DNA of 64,000 bases from Clostridium isatidis. Lineage in GTDB: Bacteria; Bacillota; Clostridia; Clostridiales; Clostridiaceae. Shown in pieces: positions 16,000 to 27,100 of this stretch. A program made the position numbers and the translations under genes. The notes under the pieces are model-generated. The model was not told where the DNA came from. It made no database searches and saw only the letters and a program-made list of their open reading frames with translations. Within the stretch, counting starts at the first letter, position 1, and each line of letters starts with the position of its first letter. The DNA lies in the NCBI RefSeq assembly GCF_002285495.1, contig NZ_CP016786.1:1626001-1690000 (forward strand), written 5' to 3'.

Positions 16000-18648
16000 T
16001 TATATTTTTTTCAATTCTGCAAGTTCTTTATAAACATAAGCTAAAGCTTCCTTGCTTTCAACCTTGTCCAATTGAATACAATCTCCACTAAAATTAAATC
16101 CTTGTAACCAATAGGTATCTAGACTCTCAATTTTGCCATTACTTCTCTTAGCAAAATAAAAAACTTTACTAATTAATTCTTTTCCAGTTCCATCACCTAT
16201 CCCAACTTGATAAATCTCCACTGAGAGTGAATCTTTGCAGGGATATTTAATCATACATCTATCAAAGGCAATCTTTTCATACTCAGCCCTTGTAAGTTCT
16301 ATACTTAGTTTAAATAAAGGATGGTCTTGGTTAATTAATGCTACTTCCTCTGCTTCAAGGGCTTTATGCGCAGTAAATTTATAGGACTCTAGGTTATCCT
16401 GAAGGTTAATTTTATTCTTTTTTGCAAAGTCTTTTATAAACTTTGGCAGTCTATCTATTCTAATAATTTTATTATCATTAGTTTCACTAAGACGTACTCT
16501 TTTTTTAGTTAAAATATTTTTACTGAAATTACTGTAAACTCTTACAGGTGTATGTTCTACAGAAAGTTCATACTGCTCTCTTCTTAGGCTTGTTAAATCG
16601 ATAGCTTCCTCGTCAATTTTTTCTTTCTTATAAAATTCTAATAACTTCTTATGTTCCTCTGAAAGCACTTTATCCATATTAATAAGCACAGACTCTAGCT
16701 TCTCCCTATTTAAAACTGCTTGCTGCATCAAGGTTGGTAAGTCAAAATCATTATCCTCTAAAACCTCACCAATAAAATCATAGACTAAATCTGTACCTAA
16801 ATCTTCTCGCATTTGTTCCATCTTATCAAGAAGCCTGGTCATAACCTCTCCCTCTCTTGTATTTTTTGCTACAAGATTGAAGACAAAAACCTCATTGTTC
16901 TGACCTATTCTATGTATACGACCCATTCTCTGCTCTAATTTGTTAGGATTCCAAGGAATATCATAGTTAATCATCTGATTACAAAACTGCAGATTTATAG
17001 ACTCACCACCAGCATCAGTAGCTAACATAATCTTGCAAGCCCCTCTGAAAAGTTCCACTTGTTTTCTTCTTTCTTCAATAGAATACTTACCGGTAATTTT
17101 AGCTATTATATCTACATGATTAAGGAGCTTCCCTTCAAGATATAGCAGTGTATCCACAGATTCAGTAAAAATAAGTATTTTCTCACCTTTATTTAGTAAG
17201 CCCTCTTCACCAAAAAGAGTTTTTTCAAGTTCCTCATACTTTCTTTCTACTGAGGAAAATTTAAGCACTTCTGCTTTTTCAATTAAGCCTTCTAATACTT
17301 CCAATTCTACTCTCAACTCATCGAGGTCAATATTTATTATAGCCTTCTCCATTAAAGTCTCTAACTTTTCCTGAGTACCATAGTCTTCTTCCTCATATTG
17401 TTCAACTTCAGCTTCCTCAGTAGATTTCAATAATTTCTTTCTTTCCTCAAGAGTTACATTAAGAAGTTCCTTCAATCTCTCACTTCTACGTTTTAAGGAT
17501 AAATAGATAGCCTCTATTGAGGAACTTAATCTTCTTTGGAGCAACATCATTGCAAAAGCAGTACTATTATTGCCATTATTCATCGCCTTATTAAAATAAA
17601 ACCTTACATAATCCGTAACCTCTTCGTATAACTCTTTCTCCTTATCAGATAAGTTATATTCAATAGTTTTAGTTGTTCTTTTAGGAAACAAAGGTGTACC
17701 GTCAAAATTTTTTAAGTTCTCTTTAAGTCTTCTAACGATAAAAGGATTACTTTTATCCTTTAAAGACTCTCTTGCAGACACATTTGCAAAGATATCATAG
17801 TCCAGCAAACTCATAAGGTGCCTAAAATTTTCGGCATCCCCCTTATGTGGAGTTGCAGTTAATAGCAAACAATTCTCTACTTGTCTAAGTAAGCTTTCAC
17901 CTAATTGATAGAGTTTTGTTCTAGTTACCTTTTTCTTTACTTTACCATGAGTATAAGCTGCTAGTTTATGAGCCTCATCAATTATAACTAAATCATAATC
18001 AGCTTCACTTAAAAGTACCTTTACATCCTCTCTAATAACCCAGAACATAGAGGCCAAGCAAAAATTGTTCTCTGCAAAAGGATTATGTCTTCTACTTTTT
18101 AGAGTCTCCCTTGTAATAATATCAAAGCTTAAACCAAACTTTTCGTAGAGTTCATTTTGCCACTGGGTTAATACAAGTGGAGGAACCAATATTAAAACAC
18201 GTTGTAGCAGTTTTCTTGCTAGCAGTTCCTTTATAAGCATCCCAGCCATTATTGTCTTTCCAGCACCAGGATCATCTGCTAATAAAAAGCGCAGCTTGGG
18301 CATTTGAAGAAATCTTCCGTAAACCGCTTCTATCTGGTGAGGTAAAGGCATTAAATTTCTTCCTCCAAGAGCTCGGCTCTCTGAGTACTTTTCTTCTATT
18401 AGAAAGTTTTTAAATTGAAGAAAATGTTGAAGTTCTGAGGCTGTTAACTGAACTTGCTGTTCTTCAGAAGAATTTAACTTTTCTAAGGCAAGAATTTCAT
18501 TCTTGTCTATCATTAATTCATAAAATCTTTGACTTTCTCTTCCTAAGGCTTCAATTAAATAATAATCCTCACTTACCTTTTCAAAATGCTTAATTTCTAC
18601 AGTTTCAGGAAATTGCACTCCTCTAATTGTATCCCCCTGCTTCAGCAT
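16000..18648 (-). CDS. brxHII: BREX SNF2-type helicase, 882 residues
   Basis: Superfamily 2 helicase of the SNF2/RapA class. PLPHQIEAVYGRFLQ (Q motif) near 101, DDPGAGKTIMAG near 125, VPPLVLTQWQNEL near 155, IIDEAHKLA near 222, LLLTATPHKGD near 272, ATDAGGESINLQ near 555 and EQRMGRIHRIGQ near 590 are all present in order. Type 3 BREX systems carry such a helicase (BrxHII), and the same class includes DISARM DrmD. The frame ends in KELAELKKI just inside an A-rich run, where a -1 shift would join it to the next frame. The helicase core is intact. The start ATG has a strong GGGGGAAG site. In canonical type 3 loci, as I recall them, this gene precedes pglZ; here it follows it. Confidence 0.85.
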   Translation of the reverse strand: MLKQGDTIRGVQFPETVEIKHFEKVSEDYYLIEALGRESQRFYELMIDKNEILALEKLNSSEEQQVQLTASELQHFLQFKNFLIEEKYSESRALGGRNLMPLPHQIEAVYGRFLQMPKLRFLLADDPGAGKTIMAGMLIKELLARKLLQRVLILVPPLVLTQWQNELYEKFGLSFDIITRETLKSRRHNPFAENNFCLASMFWVIREDVKVLLSEADYDLVIIDEAHKLAAYTHGKVKKKVTRTKLYQLGESLLRQVENCLLLTATPHKGDAENFRHLMSLLDYDIFANVSARESLKDKSNPFIVRRLKENLKNFDGTPLFPKRTTKTIEYNLSDKEKELYEEVTDYVRFYFNKAMNNGNNSTAFAMMLLQRRLSSSIEAIYLSLKRRSERLKELLNVTLEERKKLLKSTEEAEVEQYEEEDYGTQEKLETLMEKAIINIDLDELRVELEVLEGLIEKAEVLKFSSVERKYEELEKTLFGEEGLLNKGEKILIFTESVDTLLYLEGKLLNHVDIIAKITGKYSIEERRKQVELFRGACKIMLATDAGGESINLQFCNQMINYDIPWNPNKLEQRMGRIHRIGQNNEVFVFNLVAKNTREGEVMTRLLDKMEQMREDLGTDLVYDFIGEVLEDNDFDLPTLMQQAVLNREKLESVLINMDKVLSEEHKKLLEFYKKEKIDEEAIDLTSLRREQYELSVEHTPVRVYSNFSKNILTKKRVRLSETNDNKIIRIDRLPKFIKDFAKKNKINLQDNLESYKFTAHKALEAEEVALINQDHPLFKLSIELTRAEYEKIAFDRCMIKYPCKDSLSVEIYQVGIGDGTGKELISKVFYFAKRSNGKIESLDTYWLQGFNFSGDCIQLDKVESKEALAYVYKELAELKKI

Positions 18649-18662
18649 AATTCTTCCCCCTT

Positions 18663-19367
18663 TTAAAGGCTCAACATGTACGTATCTAGACCTTGTCTGT
18701 CAATTTTTATTTCTGTTGTATCTATTTCATTTATATTCAGCTTTAAATCAAAAGGAAATAATAAGTTCAAATTACTAATCATCGTTAAAGGCATAGTTTT
18801 ATATTCAGACACACTTAAGAGCACCTTCAATAACCAGTTTTTTAACTTAACCTCTTCCAAAGCTGTTTTTTTGTTTAAGGTATAAACCTGATTTTTGCCA
18901 CGTTCAATAATCCCCCAGGTTTTTAAGCTCATCAGAACTGCACTAGTTGCAACTTCAACACGTCTTCTATCTCCATATAACATTTTAATCCTTCTGCCCA
19001 GCTGTTGACTGGAAACCTCATTCTGTAATCTAAAAAGGTTACCCATTTCTTCAATAACATCTTTAAAAAAAGGATACGCTAGTAGAGTCATTCCCCAATG
19101 TAAAATTAATCGCTGTTCTTCTTCTAAAATTGGATATAATTCATAAGCCTGTTCCTTAATAGACTCCTGCTCCTTATCAACTAAGTACCAAATCTTCATA
19201 AGCATAGTAATAGCATTTTTTCTAGACTTATCTCCTTTTATATCTTGTTTAAGATACTCATCAAGCTTACCATACATATCTTTTCTGTCAGAAACTCTTG
19301 CTTCTTTTATTGTTACATCTAAATGCTTTAATTCAATTTTTTGATCAAAACCTACAGGTTTATGCAT
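18663..19367 (-). CDS. BrxA-like winged-helix candidate in BREX operon, 234 residues
   Basis: Helical protein with a C-terminal winged-helix-like segment (GDRRRVEVATSAVLMSLKTW, then GIIERG). Residues 85-130 (LAYPFFKDVIEEMGNLFRLQ) recall the 'PLLGDFLD' region of the BrxA/DUF1819 family, small helical DNA-binding proteins that are standard BREX parts. The similarity is in arrangement rather than clear sequence identity, so I do not assign the symbol. It follows pglZ by two bases, has a GGAG ribosome site, and precedes the helicase by 14 bases. Alternative: an unrelated BREX-3 accessory protein occupying the BrxA slot. Confidence 0.5.
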   Translation of the reverse strand: MHKPVGFDQKIELKHLDVTIKEARVSDRKDMYGKLDEYLKQDIKGDKSRKNAITMLMKIWYLVDKEQESIKEQAYELYPILEEEQRLILHWGMTLLAYPFFKDVIEEMGNLFRLQNEVSSQQLGRRIKMLYGDRRRVEVATSAVLMSLKTWGIIERGKNQVYTLNKKTALEEVKLKNWLLKVLLSVSEYKTMPLTMISNLNLLFPFDLKLNINEIDTTEIKIDRQGLDTYMLSL

Positions 19368-19369
19368 AT

Positions 19370-21361
19370 TTAATTCTCCTTTTTGTTTTTTCCTACGATT
19401 TTTATAAAAGGTACAATTACCTCTTCTATACTCATTCCACCGTGACTAACAACTGTCTTCCCTTCTGCTACAAAAGCCTCTCCAGCTTTAGCCAATAGTG
19501 GGTACATTCCTTCAGGAAGAGCTGCACTATCCCAGGCTAGGGCCTTATACTTTTCTGCCGCTTCATCCCGTAGCACCTTACTGTTATATAACCTTAAGCG
19601 TTCACCTCTTGTATAAGCTAAAATTCCCTCTGTAATTTTTCCAACACCTCTACACTCTCTATTTCCATGATCTGAAACAATATAAAGCTCATAATTTTGC
19701 TCTAATAACCTTTCAAACAGTTCTTTTAAGTAGCCTTTCTTAAGCCAAATACTTATTTCAGCCTGTATGCCCTTGTAACCTTGTGTTGCTGAATGAACAA
19801 ATTCATCAAATGTATCTATAACCACAGCAAGCACCTTATTATTAGCTTTAAAAGAAATTATTTCATCTTCACTATCTAAAGTGTTAACAATCTTTTTATA
19901 ATCTACATAAAACTTTAATATACCCTGATTCTCCCAGAATAGCTGCCAATAATTACTCTCCTTTGAAGTAGTATTAATTGACTTTGAATAATACACTGGT
20001 AGTTCTCCAGCAAAAATAGCTTGCCTTGATATAGAAGTTATAGTTGGTATCCAAGCAAACACTCCATTTTCTTCAAATTCAAAAAAATCCTTCATACTAT
20101 CTTTTATCTGAGACCATTGGAGCAAACTCATACAATCCAAAACAACTAAAGCAATCTTCTTAGCTTTTTTACTAGCTAAATAATGAGGAATATGCTGAAG
20201 CATAACCGGTTGTGGCAAATATGGTCTGTTTACCAAACCTTCATAGTTAATAACTAACCATTCTTGAAAACTTTTATCTATCTGCAGCTGTAATTGCTTT
20301 AGATTATTATTTAGTTCCTCATCTTCCCCTTCATTGATTTCTAAATTCTTTTTTATTATATCAGCATAAATGTAAGCCGAATCTATCCAATCCCTATATG
20401 CCATTTTACTACTGAGTTTCTCAGACAAATGAAAAATCTTTTCAACCAGCTTACTCTTTTCAGCTCCAGCATAATCAACTACTACACCAAACTCTGTCCA
20501 GCCTGGAAGAGCTCCTTTTGCCTCTACTTTTACTGCTTCAAGCTTTCCCTCAGCAAACAGGTTATCGAGTAATAATCTCACATCAGTATCAAAGAAAAAA
20601 ACTTTATCCTTTTCAATTGTTGTTACAAGTTCACTTTCCTGTATTTGTGTTCCTGTTTTAACCAACTCCACGATAAAAGCTCCCCAAGCCTCTTGTAAGT
20701 AGTTATAAAAATAATTAGAAGACGTGAGTAGTTCTTTTAGCGGCAATTCTTTTATAGTATTTATACTTGAAAGTTTATCTATAATATAGTTGTTTATGAT
20801 TTCAGGATAATCCTTATTTTTATAGTGCTTTGATAAGAGAAATTTTATTAGTTCCTCTTTAGTTTTAATAAACTCATAATGAAACCCATATAACTTCTTT
20901 AAAACAAACTCAAGGGTAGCACTATCAGAATTAGAACTACTATAGTCTTTATAAACCTCATACAAAAGATCAAGTTCCTCTTTATCTAAAGCCCTCACTA
21001 TAGTTGGTGATAAGCTTGGAAATAAATCTCCAACACTTATATGTCTTCCTACTCCTTTAACTAAAAGATCATAAGGAATAGAATTTAAAACCTCTGCTTC
21101 ACAGATTACTGCTAAATTTATTTTCTTAGCCTCTACAAGCTTGCTATATTTTCTCTCATAGATATATCTAAAAAATATAGGCTCCCTATATTCTACTACT
21201 GTAATATTTTTATCTTTTAGTCTTTTTTCAAGCTCATTATCTTTTAATAACCCATCAGGGTCTGCAATGAAAGAGAGAACCGGAATCGGTTCTCCAAACA
21301 GCAGCATTATATTATCTCTCCAACTCTTCAACTTATTACTCACATCCTTGCTACATGCCAA
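19370..21361 (-). CDS. pglZ: BREX alkaline-phosphatase-like protein PglZ, 663 residues
   Basis: PglZ family, a hallmark of all BREX systems. The metal-binding alkaline-phosphatase core is visible in the second half: KKIALVVLDCMSLLQWSQ (metal Asp), ISRQAIFAGELP, VVIDTFDEFVHSATQG, LYIVSDHGNRECRGVG (Asp-His) and a late VVSHGGMS. The N-terminal 370 residues are variable, as usual. In BREX, PglZ is needed for both methylation and phage exclusion; its exact substrate is unknown. The 5' end overlaps the end of pglX by 11 bases, so translation is coupled. The TTG start at 21361 is uncertain; a GTG seven codons later (VSNKLKSW) is possible. Length fits the shorter BREX-3 type. Confidence 0.88.
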   Translation of the reverse strand: MACSKDVSNKLKSWRDNIMLLFGEPIPVLSFIADPDGLLKDNELEKRLKDKNITVVEYREPIFFRYIYERKYSKLVEAKKINLAVICEAEVLNSIPYDLLVKGVGRHISVGDLFPSLSPTIVRALDKEELDLLYEVYKDYSSSNSDSATLEFVLKKLYGFHYEFIKTKEELIKFLLSKHYKNKDYPEIINNYIIDKLSSINTIKELPLKELLTSSNYFYNYLQEAWGAFIVELVKTGTQIQESELVTTIEKDKVFFFDTDVRLLLDNLFAEGKLEAVKVEAKGALPGWTEFGVVVDYAGAEKSKLVEKIFHLSEKLSSKMAYRDWIDSAYIYADIIKKNLEINEGEDEELNNNLKQLQLQIDKSFQEWLVINYEGLVNRPYLPQPVMLQHIPHYLASKKAKKIALVVLDCMSLLQWSQIKDSMKDFFEFEENGVFAWIPTITSISRQAIFAGELPVYYSKSINTTSKESNYWQLFWENQGILKFYVDYKKIVNTLDSEDEIISFKANNKVLAVVIDTFDEFVHSATQGYKGIQAEISIWLKKGYLKELFERLLEQNYELYIVSDHGNRECRGVGKITEGILAYTRGERLRLYNSKVLRDEAAEKYKALAWDSAALPEGMYPLLAKAGEAFVAEGKTVVSHGGMSIEEVIVPFIKIVGKNKKEN

Positions 21362-24155
21362 GCCTTATTTGAGCATTATCATAATACATTAATAGTTTAT
21401 CGTCTTCCTGAAGTACATTTTCAGGTATCTTTCCTCCAACTTCAACTATAGTCTTATAATCTTTCTCTCCCCAAGCCTTCTTAAAACCAGCTCTAATAGC
21501 TTCAAGCCTAAACTGCTTTAGCTTCTTCTTACTTTTTCCTATTTCCTCTACATAAGAATTAAACTCTCTAAGTAGAGATTTTTCACGAAGTTTTTCTAAG
21601 TCCGCTTGTTTATTTGGATCAGGTACATACCATCTATCCTTTGCTTTTTGTTGGAGCTTAGGATCTTCTTTACTAAGTTCACGTAAATCCTTGAAGTTTG
21701 TACTTAAATATGCATGTATCTGACTTGGCACAGGACCAATTCCATCATACTTTAAAAAGTTTTGTTCTAATAATGTATCAAGTTCTGGAAGTTTTTCATA
21801 CTTAGAAATATGTTGTAGTTCCTTCATAAAGTTTGGATGTAAATCTTGCCTTGTCTGAGGTTTCTTCATAAGCTGTTGCCTTAACCATTCAATTGCAGAG
21901 TTTTCATCTGAAACATATAAACTCATTTGAACAAATTCTTTAGCTAAAATTCTTTTTTTATCATATTCAGCGACTTGATTTTCTAAAAATACCATTCCAT
22001 CACGCACTGGAAAACGTTGAACTACTCCAGATTGGAATTCTGCTGAAGATATTGGCACACTATATCCATTTCGCACATAATATGCTATCATTCGATCAAA
22101 TAAAACTCTTGGTGTACGTTCAACTATTAATTCTGCATTACCTTTACTACCTATAAATATAGGTAGTTGTTGCAAATGGTTTCTTATGAAACTCCATACA
22201 GAAATTTCATTATTACTTCCTTCTTTAATCTCAATAAACATTTGCTCTGATGGTTTATATGCAGATATAACTAAATCTTGCTTGACTGCAGTTGTAGTTG
22301 TTAAAGCTTTGAAACTAAGCTGTTTTTTATCAAGAGCAGCTACATTAGCTATTATAAATCCAGCATTTTCAATTGATTCCTGAATAGCATTCCAAACACT
22401 AGCTTGTGAATTACTAAATGCAACCGTCATCCATCTTCCAGGTTTTAACACATAATACATATTTTCAAAACAATCTCTCATCAATTCCTTATAATTATCT
22501 AATTTTTTTCCTTGAAACCTATTAACTATTGCCTCACGTTCGTTATTTGTATATAAGTTGAGCCAGGACTCCCATAGATAATTTAATTCTGAATACATTA
22601 AATTTGCTCCAAATGGTGGATCAGTAAAAATGTAATCTACTGAGTTCTTTTTAATATTCAAATTTGATGAAGATTGTGTTGAAATTACTGGTACCCTTCC
22701 ATTATTTAATGCTTTCATAATATCCATCAATTTTCTGCTTACTTGATTTAAAGGATTATTCTCTTGGGGAGTTGAACATATGTAGTAAGTTCCAGATGTT
22801 GTTCCTCCTTTTTTATTGGCTCTCCACCTATACATCCAAGTCAAATTTGGTATAGATGCCGTGAGCAAAAATAACCCAATTTTCGAAAACTTTGATTTCT
22901 TAATTTGATTTAATAATTCACCAATAATTATATTATTTCTTCTTGACATAAATTGAAATGTATACTCTATTCCAAGTGCTGATAACCTTCCTATTTCATC
23001 TCCATTAATTAAATTATTAGTAGGATAAAAAATATCTGTTTGAAATTCTTCAATAGTGCTAATCAGTTTCAAATCATCTTGATCAGGTCTTTTTTCATAC
23101 CTTTTAGAACCTACACTATAATTTATTAGAATAGGTACACGTTTTACTTGCTTATATGTTTTTTTAGACAATTCATCAAACTTCACTTCAAATGCTCTAT
23201 CCATATTATCTTTAGTTAAATTGGAATTGCATTTTTTACAATAAAAACTATCTTTAACATTTTCATTTTCTAAATCTACTGCAACATCCCAAAATATTAC
23301 TTCTTCTTGACAATTTGGACAAATAAATACTTCGCTCCAAACTACATAATTTATTTCTCCTTTTACAACTTCACTACCTAAATTTATGGACGTTTTATTC
23401 TCTAAAGTATGATTAGTTAAATACATCCATCCATATTTTTGATTTACATCTTCAATTAATTTTAATGCATATCTTTGAAATTCATTCAAATTTATACTAC
23501 TATTAAAAGTCGATGAAATATGAGTAGCTAATGGCGATAAATCATATAAAATCGAGTTTCTTTTTCCAACTTTTGAACTTACTGCTCCTTCGCCATCAAC
23601 TATATCATCATTTTCTAAAACATTAATTCCAAGACTTTCAATATATTTTTTATCCTCACAAAATTGTGCAGCAACACCAGTCATACCAGTTCCTGAAAAA
23701 GCATCTAAGACTATATCTCCTGGATTAGTATAATGTAAAATATATCGCATTATTGCTTTGTGTGGAACTTTAGTATGATAACTATGTGCAGTATATATGG
23801 GATCATTCTTGCCTTCACTCACATCTGCTGCAAAAGGTTGTCTATGATATTCTTCTTCATAACCTTCATTTAATTCTTTCTTTTCATTCTCCCAAACATT
23901 TATAAAATCATTTATAAACGGATTAGGACACGCTGTATAATATGGAGGATCTGACAAGGCGAGGATATCTTCATCCTCACCTATTGGAAATCCTTCAATT
24001 TCCCTTAATTCAGGTAGCTTTTTCCTTAGTTCCTCAGTAAAATATGATCTTCTAGCTTCATCACTTTCAAAGGTCATACCTAAACATGTTACAGGTCCTT
24101 CTTTACTAGATTTATCTTCAAATAGTTCTAGCTGTTCAGTATATTCTTTAGCCAT
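21351..24155 (-). CDS. pglX: BREX adenine-specific DNA methyltransferase PglX (DUF1156 type), 934 residues
   Basis: Two catalytic-type motifs are visible: DIVLDAFSGTGMTGVAA (SAM-binding motif I) at about 147-163 and TDPPFGANL (motif IV, adenine N6) at 511-519. A second SDPPYY occurs at 68-73 near the start, within the first conserved block of DUF1156 proteins. A zinc ribbon with cysteines at 279, 282, 306 and 309 lies between them. This is the PglXI type found in type 3 BREX. The enzyme marks host DNA so that the system spares it. The C-terminal 250 residues are charged and probably recognise target or partners. It starts 11 bases after brxC and overlaps pglZ at its end. Confidence 0.9.
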   Translation of the reverse strand: MAKEYTEQLELFEDKSSKEGPVTCLGMTFESDEARRSYFTEELRKKLPELREIEGFPIGEDEDILALSDPPYYTACPNPFINDFINVWENEKKELNEGYEEEYHRQPFAADVSEGKNDPIYTAHSYHTKVPHKAIMRYILHYTNPGDIVLDAFSGTGMTGVAAQFCEDKKYIESLGINVLENDDIVDGEGAVSSKVGKRNSILYDLSPLATHISSTFNSSINLNEFQRYALKLIEDVNQKYGWMYLTNHTLENKTSINLGSEVVKGEINYVVWSEVFICPNCQEEVIFWDVAVDLENENVKDSFYCKKCNSNLTKDNMDRAFEVKFDELSKKTYKQVKRVPILINYSVGSKRYEKRPDQDDLKLISTIEEFQTDIFYPTNNLINGDEIGRLSALGIEYTFQFMSRRNNIIIGELLNQIKKSKFSKIGLFLLTASIPNLTWMYRWRANKKGGTTSGTYYICSTPQENNPLNQVSRKLMDIMKALNNGRVPVISTQSSSNLNIKKNSVDYIFTDPPFGANLMYSELNYLWESWLNLYTNNEREAIVNRFQGKKLDNYKELMRDCFENMYYVLKPGRWMTVAFSNSQASVWNAIQESIENAGFIIANVAALDKKQLSFKALTTTTAVKQDLVISAYKPSEQMFIEIKEGSNNEISVWSFIRNHLQQLPIFIGSKGNAELIVERTPRVLFDRMIAYYVRNGYSVPISSAEFQSGVVQRFPVRDGMVFLENQVAEYDKKRILAKEFVQMSLYVSDENSAIEWLRQQLMKKPQTRQDLHPNFMKELQHISKYEKLPELDTLLEQNFLKYDGIGPVPSQIHAYLSTNFKDLRELSKEDPKLQQKAKDRWYVPDPNKQADLEKLREKSLLREFNSYVEEIGKSKKKLKQFRLEAIRAGFKKAWGEKDYKTIVEVGGKIPENVLQEDDKLLMYYDNAQIRLGM

Positions 24156-24166
24156 CTTATCTCTCC

Positions 24167-27100
24167 TTATTGCTTTTGTTCATGCTCAAGCATAATTCTT
24201 ACTCTGCTTGTTTGATTAGTTCCTACTTTCTGCTTTAGCATTTGCTCAAATCTGAATCTTATGTCCTCTACTGTCATTGGGCTTCCCTTTCCCATTAACT
24301 CCTTTAATTCTTCTATTTTTATTTCTACCTTCTCTATTCCTTGAAGTAATAGCTTTATTGCCTCAATTAATTTATTATCAATTGGCAAGGTAAATTCGCC
24401 TTTATCCAATAACTCTTTGGTCAAGTTTTGTTGCACAGGACTTAATAAACTTATATTTGCTTTTACTTCTTTATCTTTAAAGTTATTCAACAATAACTCT
24501 GTCCATTGCTCCAACATAGTCTGTAGTTGTTCTTCATAGTTTGAAAGTCTGTCTCCCTTGAATACTACCTCATCTTTAGGTCTAAATTTGCAAGATGGAC
24601 AATAAGCCTGAGTGTCAAGCTGAACCTTTGTAAGACTCCAGCAGGTTTTTAAAGCTGTAATATTCTTTACCAAACTTTCAAAATGAGCTTTAGGTAGTAA
24701 TTCAATAGTAGCTAACTGTCTAAGTGCTGAAAGTCTTTTATCGTTCATAAGAGCAGTTTTTCTACTATCATCAGCAGCATTTAAGCGTGCTTTACTATGC
24801 AGCTCCAGGTAAATATCTTGATATTTCTTTTTTATGTCTTGAACCCTAACAAGTTCTGTTTGATAACCTGTTTCTTTCTTTATTGCTTCTAACAAATCTT
24901 CTAAAGCTATTAAAGCTTCTTCCTGCCACTCATGGTCAGAAGCCAAATGCTGTGAAGCAGTTAGAATATAATTAGCTAGCCCTTGAGCTTCATTTACTTT
25001 TTGTTGTAGTCTCTTAACTTTCTCAAGTAAATCTAACCCTGCCTTTTGTTCCTTAATTTCTTCAATTGTAAATTTAAAATTATTCAGTTTTGCTGGTGCA
25101 TTGAACACAAGTAAAGCTTCAAGGAAAGTTTTTAACTTACTTAAAAGTTCACTGTATTGTTGTTGTTCTGCTACATTTAAAACCGTTCCCTCCCAACAAG
25201 GTATACCAGTTTTTACAGTCTGTAGGGTTATAACAACCTCATTAAGCAGCTTATTTACTTTTTCATTCAGTTGAATTACTCCATAGTTTAAATTCTGCTG
25301 CTGAAGCATATATTCAGCTAAATCAAGCAACTCGAAAAGTGCCTTCAAGGCAGGCATAGGAAGTCCGCTCGGTCTTTTAATATGGCTGAAATTAATAATA
25401 TCAGTTATAGATAACTTCACAAGCTGATCTAGCTTCATAGCATCATATTGAGTTCCATTTATAGTTAGCACAATATCTCCATTATAAACTAAGGCAACAA
25501 GTACAACAGCAAATAATTCAGGTTCAATTTTCAATTCTTTTACTAATTCAACATCCTCTGTTCCCTGCATAGTATAGATAACTTCTATAAGTTCATCTCT
25601 ATTTACTACTTGCCCTTGACCTTTTGCTTCTAAAATATCAGTTACCCATTTTGCAAAGCCAGAATTATCAAGCTTCACCTTTTCCTCCTGAAGCATTACC
25701 AAACCTTCTAATATTGCTGCACCACTCTTAGTTTTGTTTCCAGCCAAATATTTTATAGCTTCTTGAAGATATACTGGCCTATTATCTTTAGTCATAACAG
25801 TGTTAAGTTTAGAAAAATGAGGATATAGCGGATATTTTTCATCAAAATTTGAGGATAGATATGTAGCAGCTACATTATCAATTATTTCTTTAACACTTGC
25901 CTGTGGTGGTAAAGCTTTAGTTCCTTCAACCACTTTTTTAGTCACTCCCTTATAGGTAACCTCAAAGGCGCTTAAGAAATTATCTCTAAGCCACCTAGTA
26001 AGTCTCTGTAGATACTCTTTAGCTTTTTCCTCATACAAATTTTTTGTTCCTGAAGGAGCTGAGGCTGCCATTTCTCTACTTCCAGCATAAAATTTTAGTG
26101 AACGAATAAAACTTTCATCCTTTACTTTTAGCTTAAAGAATACTTCATCAGCCTTATTCTCATCTTTAAATTTAGGAACTTCGAAAATCTGAAGCATATA
26201 TATATAAAAGTCTCTTGGTGGTTGTGCAGTTGAACGATCATTTGGTGCTCCAAAGAATAAATAACCTTGTCTAGTTACTTTACAGGTCCACCAAGGTAGT
26301 TCATAAGTCCATATTCTATAGCCAGTTATATAAGTATTTTTAGATCTTTCTGTTAACTGCTCTAGCACCTCAAAATAATATCTATCTAGCTGATCTCCTA
26401 CCAAACTTTCTGCTCTTTGTTCAATAAGATCATCTACAGCTATATCCTTATTTATATCTATGTAATACTGACCGTTAGCATCATTGAAGGATATGAACTG
26501 CCAGCTAACAGTTTTTAATATTTCTTTTAATATAGACTCTATTGAAGTTCTAAGAAAGTCACCATCCTCATCAGCTACACTAGGATGAAACAAAAATAAT
26601 CCATCCCTTAATTCTTCTGAAGTAACACCTAGCTTAGTATAAATATCACCAGTAGTTAACCTATTTACTGATAAAGCATATACTATCCTTAAAGCAACAG
26701 TCTTATAAGTTGGTCTAGTAAAAGCATTTTCAATTCTATCCTGTAGAATTTTTGACTTAGTCATTACTTCTCTAATATCAGGATTACTCTTTAAAGAGGT
26801 ATCTGCCTCAATATATTGCCAGTAGCTATCGTAAGAAATCAAACCTGGTCTATCTTCAGGCACTTCGGTATTCAGTAGCTTTTTCATTTCATTACTAATC
26901 GTCTTAAGTATTACTCTTTTTTCTGCCACTATTACCTTTTCAAAGGTTGATATATAGGAAGGATGGATAGGGAATAACGAAACATACTCTTCCATTCTTT
27001 CATTTAACTTATCATAAAACTTAGTAAACTTTTGAAGATGCTCTCTTATAATTGCCTTTTGCTTTTCATCCTTCTTTAAGAGTCTTTGGGTTACAACATA

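Noticed and set aside
16000..18648. DISARM DrmD helicase rather than a BREX helicase
   Set aside because: Domain type is shared, but no DISARM partners (DrmA, DrmB, DrmC) are present, while BREX marker genes are adjacent.
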